A stretch of DNA of 14,735 bases, taken from positions 1-14,735 of the forward strand of contig CAMLOZ010000018.1 in NCBI GenBank assembly GCA_946481625.1, in the 5' to 3' direction. Source of the DNA: an uncultured Haloferula sp. (GTDB lineage Bacteria > Verrucomicrobiota > Verrucomicrobiae > Verrucomicrobiales > Akkermansiaceae). This document shows positions 1-6,576 of this stretch, piece after piece. The translations under genes were made by a program, and so were the position numbers. The notes beneath the pieces were generated by a model. It searched no databases, was not told the DNA's origin, and saw only the letters and a program-made list of their open reading frames with translations. How positions within the stretch are numbered: position 1 is the first letter of the stretch; every line of letters starts with the position of its first letter.

Positions 1-972
1 CTCCACGGGAAGCGCGTCGAGCGCGAGGTCGGTGTTAAGCAGGAGATTGGTGAGCGGTGTGCGGAGTTCGTGGGAGACGCGGTTCACGAAGCTCACGCGT
101 TCCTCGGCGAGCCGGAACGACTTCTTCTGAGAAACCGCGATCCAGAGGCCTCCGAGCAAGACCAGAAGCCCCACGGAAAAGGAGCCCGCGAGGACCGGAA
201 GCCGATAGGCCACCGCGAGCCGCACGGGATAGTAGCGGTGCAGGCTCCAATCGCCGAAGCGCGAGACATGGCGGAGGATCTCGTCGGGCTTGGCATCCAG
301 AGGAGGAGTGCCGCTGCGTGCCCAAGGGCGGTTGTCCGGACCTTCGAAGATGATGGCCCCGGCCTCGTTCGCAATGCCGGCCGTATCTGCGCGCGAGCTA
401 AGATCGGCAGACACCACTTGCGATGCCGCCGCCGGATCGACGATCAGCAAGGCCATCGAGCGACCATTGCCGTGCCACCATGCCAAGGGTTTGTCCGGCA
501 TTTCGATCCAGCCGCTTCCTTCCAAGACACGGGCTTCGGGAAGCACCCATTCGTCCTTCTCCTTCCGTTGATAGCGTTCCAGCACGGGAAGCCAGCGCGG
601 GGACGATGCGCCGGTGGCCAGATGAGATCGGGAGGGGTCGTTAAAGGTCTGCGACAGCAAGGAGCGCTGCACCACTCCGGAGATCACGGAGCCATCCGCA
701 GGCAGGCTTAGCCCTTTATCCAGGAGCCGCACCGCTTCCGCATCCAGGGCCTGCTCCCAGAGCCGTTCCATCCCGGCGACCCGCCGGTTCGACTCGCGGA
801 AGAAATCGTCCACGCGATTGCCGGCGGGCTTCCGGGGGATGCGCTCCTCCTGGCGGGCGAGCAAGAGCCCCGCAGTCACGACCGCCGCGGACAGGATGAA
901 GGATACCGCACCCGTCACCGCCCAAGGCGTGCGGACGCCGGCAGGCGATCCCGTGGTTGGAGGAGCTTTCAT
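1..972 (-). CDS. Sensor histidine kinase, N-terminal part (runs off left edge)
   Basis: Reading the minus strand from ATG at 972 gives 324 residues open to the window edge. One membrane segment lies at about residues 16-40 and a second at about 259-281, enclosing an extracytoplasmic domain of about 215 residues with no recognised fold. Directly after the second segment comes the phospho-acceptor box VSHELRTPLTN, with the phosphorylated histidine at residue 301. No HAMP domain separates membrane and H-box. The ATP-binding half (N, G1, G2 boxes) lies beyond the edge, as presumably does any partner response regulator. The gene starts 40 bases after the stop of the duplicated exported protein on the same strand, so the two are probably co-transcribed. 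The H-box region resembles that of the kinase at 4735-6486 (both read LRxPL after SHE/THE), suggesting paralogues. The kinase call is firm; the stimulus is unknown. Confidence 0.9.
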   Translation of the reverse strand, partial: MKAPPTTGSPAGVRTPWAVTGAVSFILSAAVVTAGLLLARQEERIPRKPAGNRVDDFFRESNRRVAGMERLWEQALDAEAVRLLDKGLSLPADGSVISGVVQRSLLSQTFNDPSRSHLATGASSPRWLPVLERYQRKEKDEWVLPEARVLEGSGWIEMPDKPLAWWHGNGRSMALLIVDPAAASQVVSADLSSRADTAGIANEAGAIIFEGPDNRPWARSGTPPLDAKPDEILRHVSRFGDWSLHRYYPVRLAVAYRLPVLAGSFSVGLLVLLGGLWIAVSQKKSFRLAEERVSFVNRVSHELRTPLTNLLLNTDLALDALPVE

Positions 973-1012
973 GCGGGGCTTCAGGCAAATCAATCCAGAA
1001 CACCGGGCGCTG

Positions 1013-2482
1013 TCACTCCACTTTGATGAAGAGAAGCAGGCATCGGCCCGGGTCCGATTTGCCCAAGCCGGTGAAACGGCTGCCGGAGCTTACCAGAGTC
1101 CACTGTCCCGGTGTGATGCGGCAGGTGGTCTTGAAGAGGTTCGAAGCAAAGAGAGGCATGGTGCAATCGGGAATCCATTCGCCATTGTCCTCGATCCGGC
1201 GTGAAACCGTGTCGCCCAGCCTGAACACGTAGTAGGACCTGAGATCGACCAGAAGGCCGGATTCGTCCCACGAAGGTTTCAACTCGATGGTCATCCCCGT
1301 GTTCCGGGTTTCGAAGCTCGTGCCGATGCTGGCACCTTTGATCCCGGGATAAGATTCCAGCTTTTGCCGTTCGAAGGTTCCCAAGCCTTCCACCGACTTG
1401 CCATCCTCCTGCCGGCGGTGGGGGCTCTGCCAGTGTCGCAGGACGGTCTTTTCGTAGGTGGGAGCCCATTCGGTGGGATAGATTTCCTCGGAGATGTTTT
1501 CCAACGTCCACTGCGAAGCCCCCTGGGCCAGACCATCGCCGCACATGATGGTCGTGACCTCCCCCGCCTTGCGCATTCCCTCGACGAGATGCCAAGCGCC
1601 CGCGGGAATCTCACCCGGGGCCTTGGAGCATTGCCAAGCCGAGAAGCCACCGTGATCCACTTCCACGAGTTCATAGGCCAGGTGCGTCAGTCCTTGGGGC
1701 TTCACTTCGTTTCCAGCCGGAGCGATGAATGCACCGCGGAGAAACACCAATCTCGAGGCCCCTCCCTGCTGGCGCTCTTTCAGGTTGGGATCGACGCGGG
1801 CCAAGAGCTGGTATTTGCCTTGGGGAAGAGGAGCCGGGGCTTGAACCGAGGGAGGGATGTCCTCCGGTGCCGCAGGGTCGGAGAAGGGATCCGCCCGCTT
1901 GTCCTCCCACGCGCCCCAGCTCGCCCGGCCGCTCCGGAATTCCGGCATGAAGATGTCATCCGCATGACGGGTGCGGTTCGAAAGAATGTCCCAAGCCCTG
2001 CTGCCGGTATAGGTCACATGATCCACCCAGAGGGAAAGCCTCGGCCCCTCGCGAAAGGTTGCCGCGTGAAACTCCGCCGAGATGCCGGTATTTCGGGTTT
2101 CGAAGGAGGTCCCCAAAGGCCAGACCCCCGGCCCGGCGGGTTCATACTCGGTGGGGTAGACCAGCTCGACGATCGAGGCGGTATCCGCCTCCCGGTCGGC
2201 AACGCCCGTGGAAAGATGCGTGTGCTCCAAAGTCGCCTTCCCTTCGTCGATCCACTGTTGGACCAGTGTGCGGAGTTCGCCGGCATCGCCGGTGAGACCA
2301 TGGTTGCGGGTCCAATCGGCGATACGGTCGGGAGGGACGAGGATGTGTTCGACGACGGCGACGTAGGAATCTCCCGGAGGAGTTTCGGCCTTCGCTGCCC
2401 CGCCTTTCTTCACAAAGGGGTTCGGTTCTTGGGCATGGAGAGTGGCAGCCGAGGCCAGGATGACTAACAGACGGGATTTCAT
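1013..2482 (-). CDS. Exported protein with two tandem copies of one module, function unknown
   Basis: 489 residues. The N-terminus (MKSRLLVILASAATLHAQ) is a typical cleaved signal peptide, so the protein is exported. The body is an internal duplication: module 1 is about residues 39-253 and module 2 about 265-489. Each contains YPTE-[YW]-x-P (109-115 and 335-341), an identical GTSFETRNTG (124-133 and 387-396), an MPxF segment (179-182 and 442-445), and a closing pattern of GxWxLL/GKYQLL followed by a hydrophobic strand (RLVFLRGAFI; RCLLLFIKVE). This order of strands reminds me of the secretin core domain, but that is inference; no secretin N-domains or membrane lip are recognisable and I would not call it a secretin. 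It is the first gene of a probable two-gene unit with the histidine kinase downstream, and is divergent from the vWA gene. The plus-strand reading of this stretch is judged a shadow. Confidence 0.88.
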   Translation of the reverse strand: MKSRLLVILASAATLHAQEPNPFVKKGGAAKAETPPGDSYVAVVEHILVPPDRIADWTRNHGLTGDAGELRTLVQQWIDEGKATLEHTHLSTGVADREADTASIVELVYPTEYEPAGPGVWPLGTSFETRNTGISAEFHAATFREGPRLSLWVDHVTYTGSRAWDILSNRTRHADDIFMPEFRSGRASWGAWEDKRADPFSDPAAPEDIPPSVQAPAPLPQGKYQLLARVDPNLKERQQGGASRLVFLRGAFIAPAGNEVKPQGLTHLAYELVEVDHGGFSAWQCSKAPGEIPAGAWHLVEGMRKAGEVTTIMCGDGLAQGASQWTLENISEEIYPTEWAPTYEKTVLRHWQSPHRRQEDGKSVEGLGTFERQKLESYPGIKGASIGTSFETRNTGMTIELKPSWDESGLLVDLRSYYVFRLGDTVSRRIEDNGEWIPDCTMPLFASNLFKTTCRITPGQWTLVSSGSRFTGLGKSDPGRCLLLFIKVE

Positions 2483-2604
2483 GCGGGTAACGGAGCGGGT
2501 TTGCGGCTCCGGGATTCATGAGAGCGGATCTTGAGGAGGGCTGCGCCAAAGGGCGATGAGGCTTGTGCAAAATGTTGGCAAAAAGGGAAGACGGGCCCGG
2601 GCTT

Positions 2605-2649
2605 GGATTTTACGGTGCCTTGACGGACGGGCGGGCTGATCCGGGGTAG
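2605..2649 (+). promoter_or_regulatory. Long gapped motif, copy 1 (upstream of vWA gene)
   Basis: Reads GGATTTTAC-N6-TTGACGGA-N16-GGGTAG. The same blocks with the same spacings recur at 3857-3901 in front of the peptide/regulator/kinase unit. TTGACG resembles a sigma-70 -35 element and the GGNTAG block sits 18 bases after it, roughly where a -10 would be, although it matches TATAAT poorly. If GGNTAG is the -10, the transcript would begin only a few bases before the ATG at 2662, although a purine-rich Shine-Dalgarno-like GAAGAGG (2651-2657) lies in that gap. The motif is either a lineage-specific promoter or a regulator site. The sharing is directly seen; the role is inferred. Confidence 0.5.
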
Positions 2650-2661
2650 AGAAGAGGTGCC

Positions 2662-3819
2662 ATGAAAACGAAGAACCTCTTTTCGATTCCCCTCCTGTCA
2701 TCCATCGCCGTCGGTGGGATGGCCCATGCCAAGGAGGCATTCCCCACCTCGCTTCCCAGCGATCCGCAGCACAAGGTCCAGATTGCGCTGCTGCTCGATA
2801 CCTCGAACAGCATGGACGGTCTGATCGACCAGGCGAAGACGCAGCTCTGGAAAGTCGTGAACTCCTTCAACGACGCGAAACGCGACGGAAAGGTGCCTTT
2901 CGTGGAAGTGGCGCTCTACGAGTATGGCAACAACGGCCTGCACATCGGCAACAACTGGATCCGGCAGGTCGAGCCGCTGACCCGGGATCTCGACGAGATC
3001 AGCCGCGAGCTCTTCGCCTTCCGCACGAACGGGGGCGACGAGTACTGCGGTGCGGTGATCCAGCGGGCTCTCTCCGACCTTTCCTGGGATCCTTCGCCGC
3101 GGACCTACAAGGCGGTATTCATCGCGGGAAACGAACCGTTCACGCAGGGTCCGGTCGATGCGCGGCAGGCGTGCCGGGACGCGCTGTCAAAGGGGATCGT
3201 GGTGAACACGATCCACTGCGGCAGCCGCGAGGAAGGCATCTCCGGAGCGTGGCATGACGGCGCGGCGCTGGCGGAAGGGAAGTTCCTTTCGATTAACCAG
3301 GACAAGGCGGTGGTCCATATCGACGCGCCGCAGGACAAGCAGATCGCCACGCTGGGGATCGAGCTGAACAAGACCTACCTGGGCTACGGCGTGCATGCGC
3401 GGGAAGGCATGGTCAAGCAGCTGCAGGCCGATAACGACGCCGAGGTCAATGCGAAGGCGGGTGCCGCGCAACAGCGGGCGGTCTCCAAGGCGAGCGCGAA
3501 CTATTGCAACACGGCGTGGGACCTGGTGGATGCCTGCCGGGAGGGAACGGTGAAGCTGGCCGAGATTCCCGCCGAACAGTTGCCGGAACCGATGAAGGCG
3601 ATGACGCCGGAGCAGCGCGAAGCCCATCTGAATAAGATGACGGAGATGCGCGCGGGACTTCAGCAGAAGATCATGCTGCTGAACCGCGAGCGCGAGGCCT
3701 TCGTGGCGGGGGAGCTGAAGAAGCAGGCCCAAGCGACCGGCGAGCAGACCTTGGACGAGGCGATCGTGGCCACCGTGAAGGGCCAGGCGGCGGCGCGGGG
3801 GTATCACTTCGGGGAATGA
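2662..3819 (+). CDS. Exported von Willebrand factor A (vWA) domain protein
   Basis: 385 residues with a signal peptide ending near AHA (residues 21-23) and a vWA domain from about residue 37 to 240. The metal-ion-dependent adhesion site is visible as D46-x-S48-x-S50 (LLDTSNSM) with a likely third ligand T122 in FRTNGGDEY. At the third MIDAS loop, where many vWA domains carry Asp, this protein has AGNEPF (N157). The C-terminal third (about 310-360) is charged, Gln/Lys/Glu-rich and probably helical. The family commonly mediates protein contacts through the bound metal; no enzymatic motif is present. The start is supported by GAAGAGG 4 bases upstream. It is divergent from the duplicated exported protein and followed by the peptide-regulator-kinase unit. 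The vWA call is firm; its partner is unknown. Confidence 0.93.
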   Translation: MKTKNLFSIPLLSSIAVGGMAHAKEAFPTSLPSDPQHKVQIALLLDTSNSMDGLIDQAKTQLWKVVNSFNDAKRDGKVPFVEVALYEYGNNGLHIGNNWIRQVEPLTRDLDEISRELFAFRTNGGDEYCGAVIQRALSDLSWDPSPRTYKAVFIAGNEPFTQGPVDARQACRDALSKGIVVNTIHCGSREEGISGAWHDGAALAEGKFLSINQDKAVVHIDAPQDKQIATLGIELNKTYLGYGVHAREGMVKQLQADNDAEVNAKAGAAQQRAVSKASANYCNTAWDLVDACREGTVKLAEIPAEQLPEPMKAMTPEQREAHLNKMTEMRAGLQQKIMLLNREREAFVAGELKKQAQATGEQTLDEAIVATVKGQAAARGYHFGE

Positions 3820-3829
3820 AGCCGGAAGT

Positions 3830-3863
3830 CGCATGCCAGAAATCCGGATGCGGGGTGGATTTT
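3830..3863 (+). terminator. Possible weak intrinsic terminator after vWA gene
   Basis: CGCATGCC (3830-3837) can pair with GGATGCG (3846-3852), giving seven pairs with one bulged G and an 8-base loop. A short T run (3860-3863) follows, but 7 bases after the stem and inside the shared upstream motif. The position after the vWA stop fits, but the stem is modest and the T run short, so this may be chance. Confidence 0.25.
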
Positions 3864-3901
3864 ACACAGGATTGACGGAGAAAGATCTAAAAACCGGCTA
3901 G
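3857..3901 (+). promoter_or_regulatory. Long gapped motif, copy 2 (upstream of peptide/regulator/kinase unit)
   Basis: Reads GGATTTTAC-N6-TTGACGGA-N16-GGCTAG, matching 2605-2649 in every block and every spacing. The GG-N-TAG block ends 3 bases before the ATG at 3905. If it is a -10 element, transcription would start at or just after that ATG, favouring the in-frame ATG at 3914 or a nearly leaderless message. No Shine-Dalgarno sequence is visible before either ATG. Its presence before both units suggests that the vWA gene and the two-component genes are expressed together. Confidence 0.5.
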
Positions 3902-3904
3902 CCT

Positions 3905-4030
3905 ATGGACGTGATGAAAACCGCGTGTGTGATCCTGGCCGCCGCGGGGGTGGCTTTGATGGCCGCCGGTGTGGCGGCGGGCGAGGAAGCTCCGCCGGCC
4001 GACTTGCTCCCCTCCCCCGTCTCCGTGTAG
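3905..4030 (+). CDS. Small exported or membrane peptide (41 residues)
   Basis: A 41-codon frame begins MDVMKTACVILAAAG and ends at TAG 4028-4030; an alternative ATG at 3914 gives 38 residues (MKTACVIL). The N-terminus is a lysine followed by about 18 hydrophobic residues with small side chains and AAG/VAAG before GEEAPP, so it looks like a signal peptide with a tail of about 16 acidic and proline-rich residues. A Cys (residue 8; 5 from the second Met) lies inside the hydrophobic stretch, so it is not a standard lipobox. It lies 15 bases before the response regulator, directly downstream of the shared motif. It could be a secreted signal, a regulatory leader peptide or a gene remnant. I do not recognise it; existence is plausible but unproven. 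Confidence 0.45.
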   Translation: MDVMKTACVILAAAGVALMAAGVAAGEEAPPADLLPSPVSV

Positions 4031-4045
4031 ATCTTCCATCGTTCC

Positions 4046-4738
4046 ATGCCCGAGACCACCATCCTAGTCATCGAGGACGACCCCGCGATCCGCCGCGGGG
4101 TCGTCGATGCTTTGGAATACGGCGGGTATCGTACTTTGGAGGCGGGCGAGGGCATGACCGGGCTGGACCTGGCGCTGCGGGCGAACTACCGCCTGCTGCT
4201 CCTGGACCTGGTGCTGCCGGGGCGGGACGGCTTCTCGATCCTTTCGGAATTGAAGAAGCGCCGGCCGGGGCAGGCGGTCATCATCCTCTCGGCACGCGGC
4301 GAGGAGAACGACCGCGTGCGCGGCCTGAGCCTGGGAGCGGACGACTACGTGATGAAACCCTTCAGCGTGCGGGAGCTGCTGGCGCGTGTCGAAGCGGTGC
4401 TGCGACGGACCTGCGAGCGGCCGGCACCGGCGGAGGAGCGGGTCTTGCCCGGGGGTCGGGTGGATCTCACCAGCGGGCGGATCGTCTTCGAGGATGGGAC
4501 GGACAACACGCTTTCCGAGCGCGAGGTCGGGCTGCTGCGCTACCTGTTGGACGCGGCGGGGCGGACCGTCTCCCGGGACGAGATCCTGCGGCATGTCTGG
4601 GGCCTCGACCCCGAGCGGACGGAAACCCGCACGCTCGACATGCACATCATGCACCTGCGGACGAAATTGCGCGACCGGAGCCAGGAAATGCTGGTGACAG
4701 TTCGCGGAAAGGGATGGAGGTTCCATACGGAGCCATGA
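4046..4738 (+). CDS. OmpR/PhoB-family response regulator
   Basis: 230 residues. The receiver domain (about 4-117) has the acidic pair D11-D12, phosphorylation site D54 in LLLDLVLPG, S82 in the switch position (IILSARG) and K104 in VMKPFS, so all key residues are present. The C-terminal winged-helix DNA-binding domain (about 130-229) ends in the typical LRTKLRDxxxxxLVTVRGKGWRF. No Shine-Dalgarno is obvious before ATG 4046, so translation may depend on the small upstream reading frame ending 15 bases earlier. The stop overlaps the start of the histidine kinase, so the two form a coupled pair. It is expected to control transcription on phosphorylation; its targets may include genes with the shared motif, which is inference. 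Confidence 0.96.
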   Translation: MPETTILVIEDDPAIRRGVVDALEYGGYRTLEAGEGMTGLDLALRANYRLLLLDLVLPGRDGFSILSELKKRRPGQAVIILSARGEENDRVRGLSLGADDYVMKPFSVRELLARVEAVLRRTCERPAPAEERVLPGGRVDLTSGRIVFEDGTDNTLSEREVGLLRYLLDAAGRTVSRDEILRHVWGLDPERTETRTLDMHIMHLRTKLRDRSQEMLVTVRGKGWRFHTEP

Positions 4739-6486
4739 GCGCGCGGGGCAGAACGGTGTGGCTGGTGCACGGGCTGATCGCCTTGTGTGCGCTATTGATT
4801 CTCGGCGCGATGGCCGCACTGACCCGCGGCGTGGTGAAGGGTGAACGTCACCGCGCAAGCATGGAGGCGAGGGCCGACGAGCAGGAACAGCTCCGGCTCG
4901 CGCTGTGGCGGATGGATGCCGCGGCGGCGGCATGGATCGCGGAAGAAGCGCAACGCCCGGTCCCGGACGGGACGAACAAGGAATCGGCGGGGCCGGAAGT
5001 GAAACTCCGTTTCGACGCGCGGGAAGACGGGCTGGTGCTGGCTGACGATCCGGACAAGGTCCCGATGCTGTGCCAGGCTCTGGGCCTGCCGACCCGTGAA
5101 AGCGCCTTCCCGAGCATGTGCACGCAGATGCCGGAGATTCCGGCGTCGTGGGCGATCGCCACGCCACCCCCGGCCCCGCCTCCGCCGGTGGAGTCCATTC
5201 CTCCCGAGATGAAAGAGGAGGCCGTGCCGCAGACGAAGCCGGAGGTCGCGGCCAAGCAGCAGCAATGGTCCAATCCGCCGATGCAGCGAGCGAGCCAAGC
5301 GTACCAGACCCTGGCCAACACGAAGGAAATGGCGAACCGCTCGCGCGTGATCAAGGGTGCGGTGGAAAGCGGCAAGGCGCAGTTCGACACCAACATGGTG
5401 ATGAACCTCTCGGTAGGAAGCTGGAGCTTGCTGCGGAGCAGTCTGCCGCGGCCTGCGAGGATCAGCGGGGAGCTGCTCTTGCTACGACATTTGCAGTGGA
5501 AGCTGCCGAACGAGACGACGCTGAGGTCGATCCAGGGCGTGTGGGTGGATGAACCGGCCCTCAAGAGCCTGCTCCTCGCCCAAGTTGCCGATCTCTTTCC
5601 CGGTGCCAGGCTGGTGGCGAGCAACGAAGGCGATCTGGAGGAAGGCACCACGCTGGCATCGTTCCCGTGGAAGCTGGCGGTGGTGCGGCCCGCGGAGATC
5701 CCTCCTCCCCTCCCCCGCAGCGTGCTCTATCCGCTGATCGCCGGCTGGGGCGCGGCGGTGGTGGCGATCTTCGCCGCATGGCTGCTGGTCACGGGTCTCC
5801 TGCGTCTGAGCGAGCGGCGGGCGTCTTTCGTTTCCGCGGTGACCCATGAGTTGCGGACGCCGCTTACCACCTTCCAGCTTTATTCGGACATGCTGGCGAG
5901 CGGCGCGGTAAAGGAGGAGAAGCGGGGTGACTATTTCCACACGCTGCGGCGCGAGGCGGAACGGCTGTCGCACCTGGTGGAAAACGTGCTGGCATTCTCG
6001 CGGATCGAGCGGCGTTGCGAGCGCTCGACGGTGACACGGCATGTCGCGGGGCCGATGGTGGAATCCATGTCGGAGCGATTCCGCGGGCGCTTGAAGGAAG
6101 CGGGGATGGATCTGGCCGTGGATCCGCATGCCGAAGCGTGGCAAACCGAGGTAAGAGCCGACCCGGCGGCCGTGGAGCACGTGCTTTTCAATCTGGTGGA
6201 CAACGCGGCAAAATATGGAGCGGGTCCGGTGACCCTCGATGCGGAGAGGACAGCCTGCTCGCTGAAGATCCGCGTGAGGGATCAAGGCAAAGGAATCCCG
6301 GCCTCGGAGCGGAGGCGGATCTTCCGCGCCTTTCACAAGTCCGCGGCCGCAGCGGCAGAGAGCCGGCCGGGGGTCGGACTGGGGCTCGCACTATCGCGTC
6401 GTCTGGCGAGAGCGGGCGGGGGCGATCTGGAGATAGCGGCGAAGGGAGACGGGACCTGCTTCGTCCTCACTCTGCCACGGGCGTGA
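4735..6486 (+). CDS. Sensor histidine kinase, partner of the upstream response regulator
   Basis: 583 residues from ATG 4735, which overlaps the regulator's TGA (ATGA). An in-frame ATG at 4714 would add 7 residues, and the frame stays open further upstream, but the overlap start is the most natural. Membrane segments lie at about residues 8-30 and 332-354. The roughly 300-residue extracytoplasmic part contains a proline-rich stretch at about 142-177 (TPPPAPPPP and following) and no fold I recognise. The kinase core follows at once without HAMP: H-box with H371 (VTHELRTPLT), N-box with N486 and N490 (NLVDNAAKY), D516 in DQGKGIP, and a glycine-rich G2 box GVGLGLALSRR. All catalytic motifs look intact. 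The extracytoplasmic domain is large, which suggests direct sensing of an envelope ligand or protein, perhaps the neighbouring exported proteins (inference). Confidence 0.95.
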   Translation: MSARGRTVWLVHGLIALCALLILGAMAALTRGVVKGERHRASMEARADEQEQLRLALWRMDAAAAAWIAEEAQRPVPDGTNKESAGPEVKLRFDAREDGLVLADDPDKVPMLCQALGLPTRESAFPSMCTQMPEIPASWAIATPPPAPPPPVESIPPEMKEEAVPQTKPEVAAKQQQWSNPPMQRASQAYQTLANTKEMANRSRVIKGAVESGKAQFDTNMVMNLSVGSWSLLRSSLPRPARISGELLLLRHLQWKLPNETTLRSIQGVWVDEPALKSLLLAQVADLFPGARLVASNEGDLEEGTTLASFPWKLAVVRPAEIPPPLPRSVLYPLIAGWGAAVVAIFAAWLLVTGLLRLSERRASFVSAVTHELRTPLTTFQLYSDMLASGAVKEEKRGDYFHTLRREAERLSHLVENVLAFSRIERRCERSTVTRHVAGPMVESMSERFRGRLKEAGMDLAVDPHAEAWQTEVRADPAAVEHVLFNLVDNAAKYGAGPVTLDAERTACSLKIRVRDQGKGIPASERRRIFRAFHKSAAAAAESRPGVGLGLALSRRLARAGGGDLEIAAKGDGTCFVLTLPRA

Positions 6487-6504
6487 GATCCGCAAAAACG
6501 CGCG

Positions 6505-6556
6505 GCGGAACTGTCCTCGCCATGTGAGAAAATGGCTCGCCTTCATGGAGTTCCGC
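6505..6556. repeat. Nested inverted repeat between kinase and ABC transporter genes
   Basis: GCGGAACT (6505-6512) is the exact reverse complement of AGTTCCGC (6549-6556), and inside that loop GCCAT (6519-6523) pairs with ATGGC (6532-6536). The two could stack as an extended hairpin in the 90-base gap. No T run follows, so it is not a classical terminator. It could be an RNA structure or an operator for the transporter. Confidence 0.35.
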
Positions 6557-6576
6557 GCTCAAATGGCGGGTAATTC

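Noticed and set aside
1364..2467. 367-codon plus-strand frame opposite the duplicated exported protein
   Set aside because: The minus-strand reading has a signal peptide and two copies of a conserved module; the plus reading has neither.
2491..2511. CGGAGC/GCTCCG hairpin just upstream of the start of the duplicated exported protein
   Set aside because: Six base pairs with a 9-base loop in GC-rich DNA; no supporting evidence for a regulatory role, although it would lie near the ribosome site.
3925..4734. Open frame upstream of the second histidine kinase, in frame with it
   Set aside because: It reads Arg/Gly-rich non-protein-like sequence across the response regulator gene in another frame; the kinase start at the ATGA overlap explains the data.
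4064..5167. Long minus-strand frame opposite the regulator and the kinase N-terminus
   Set aside because: It spans two well-supported genes on the other strand and has antisense-type composition.
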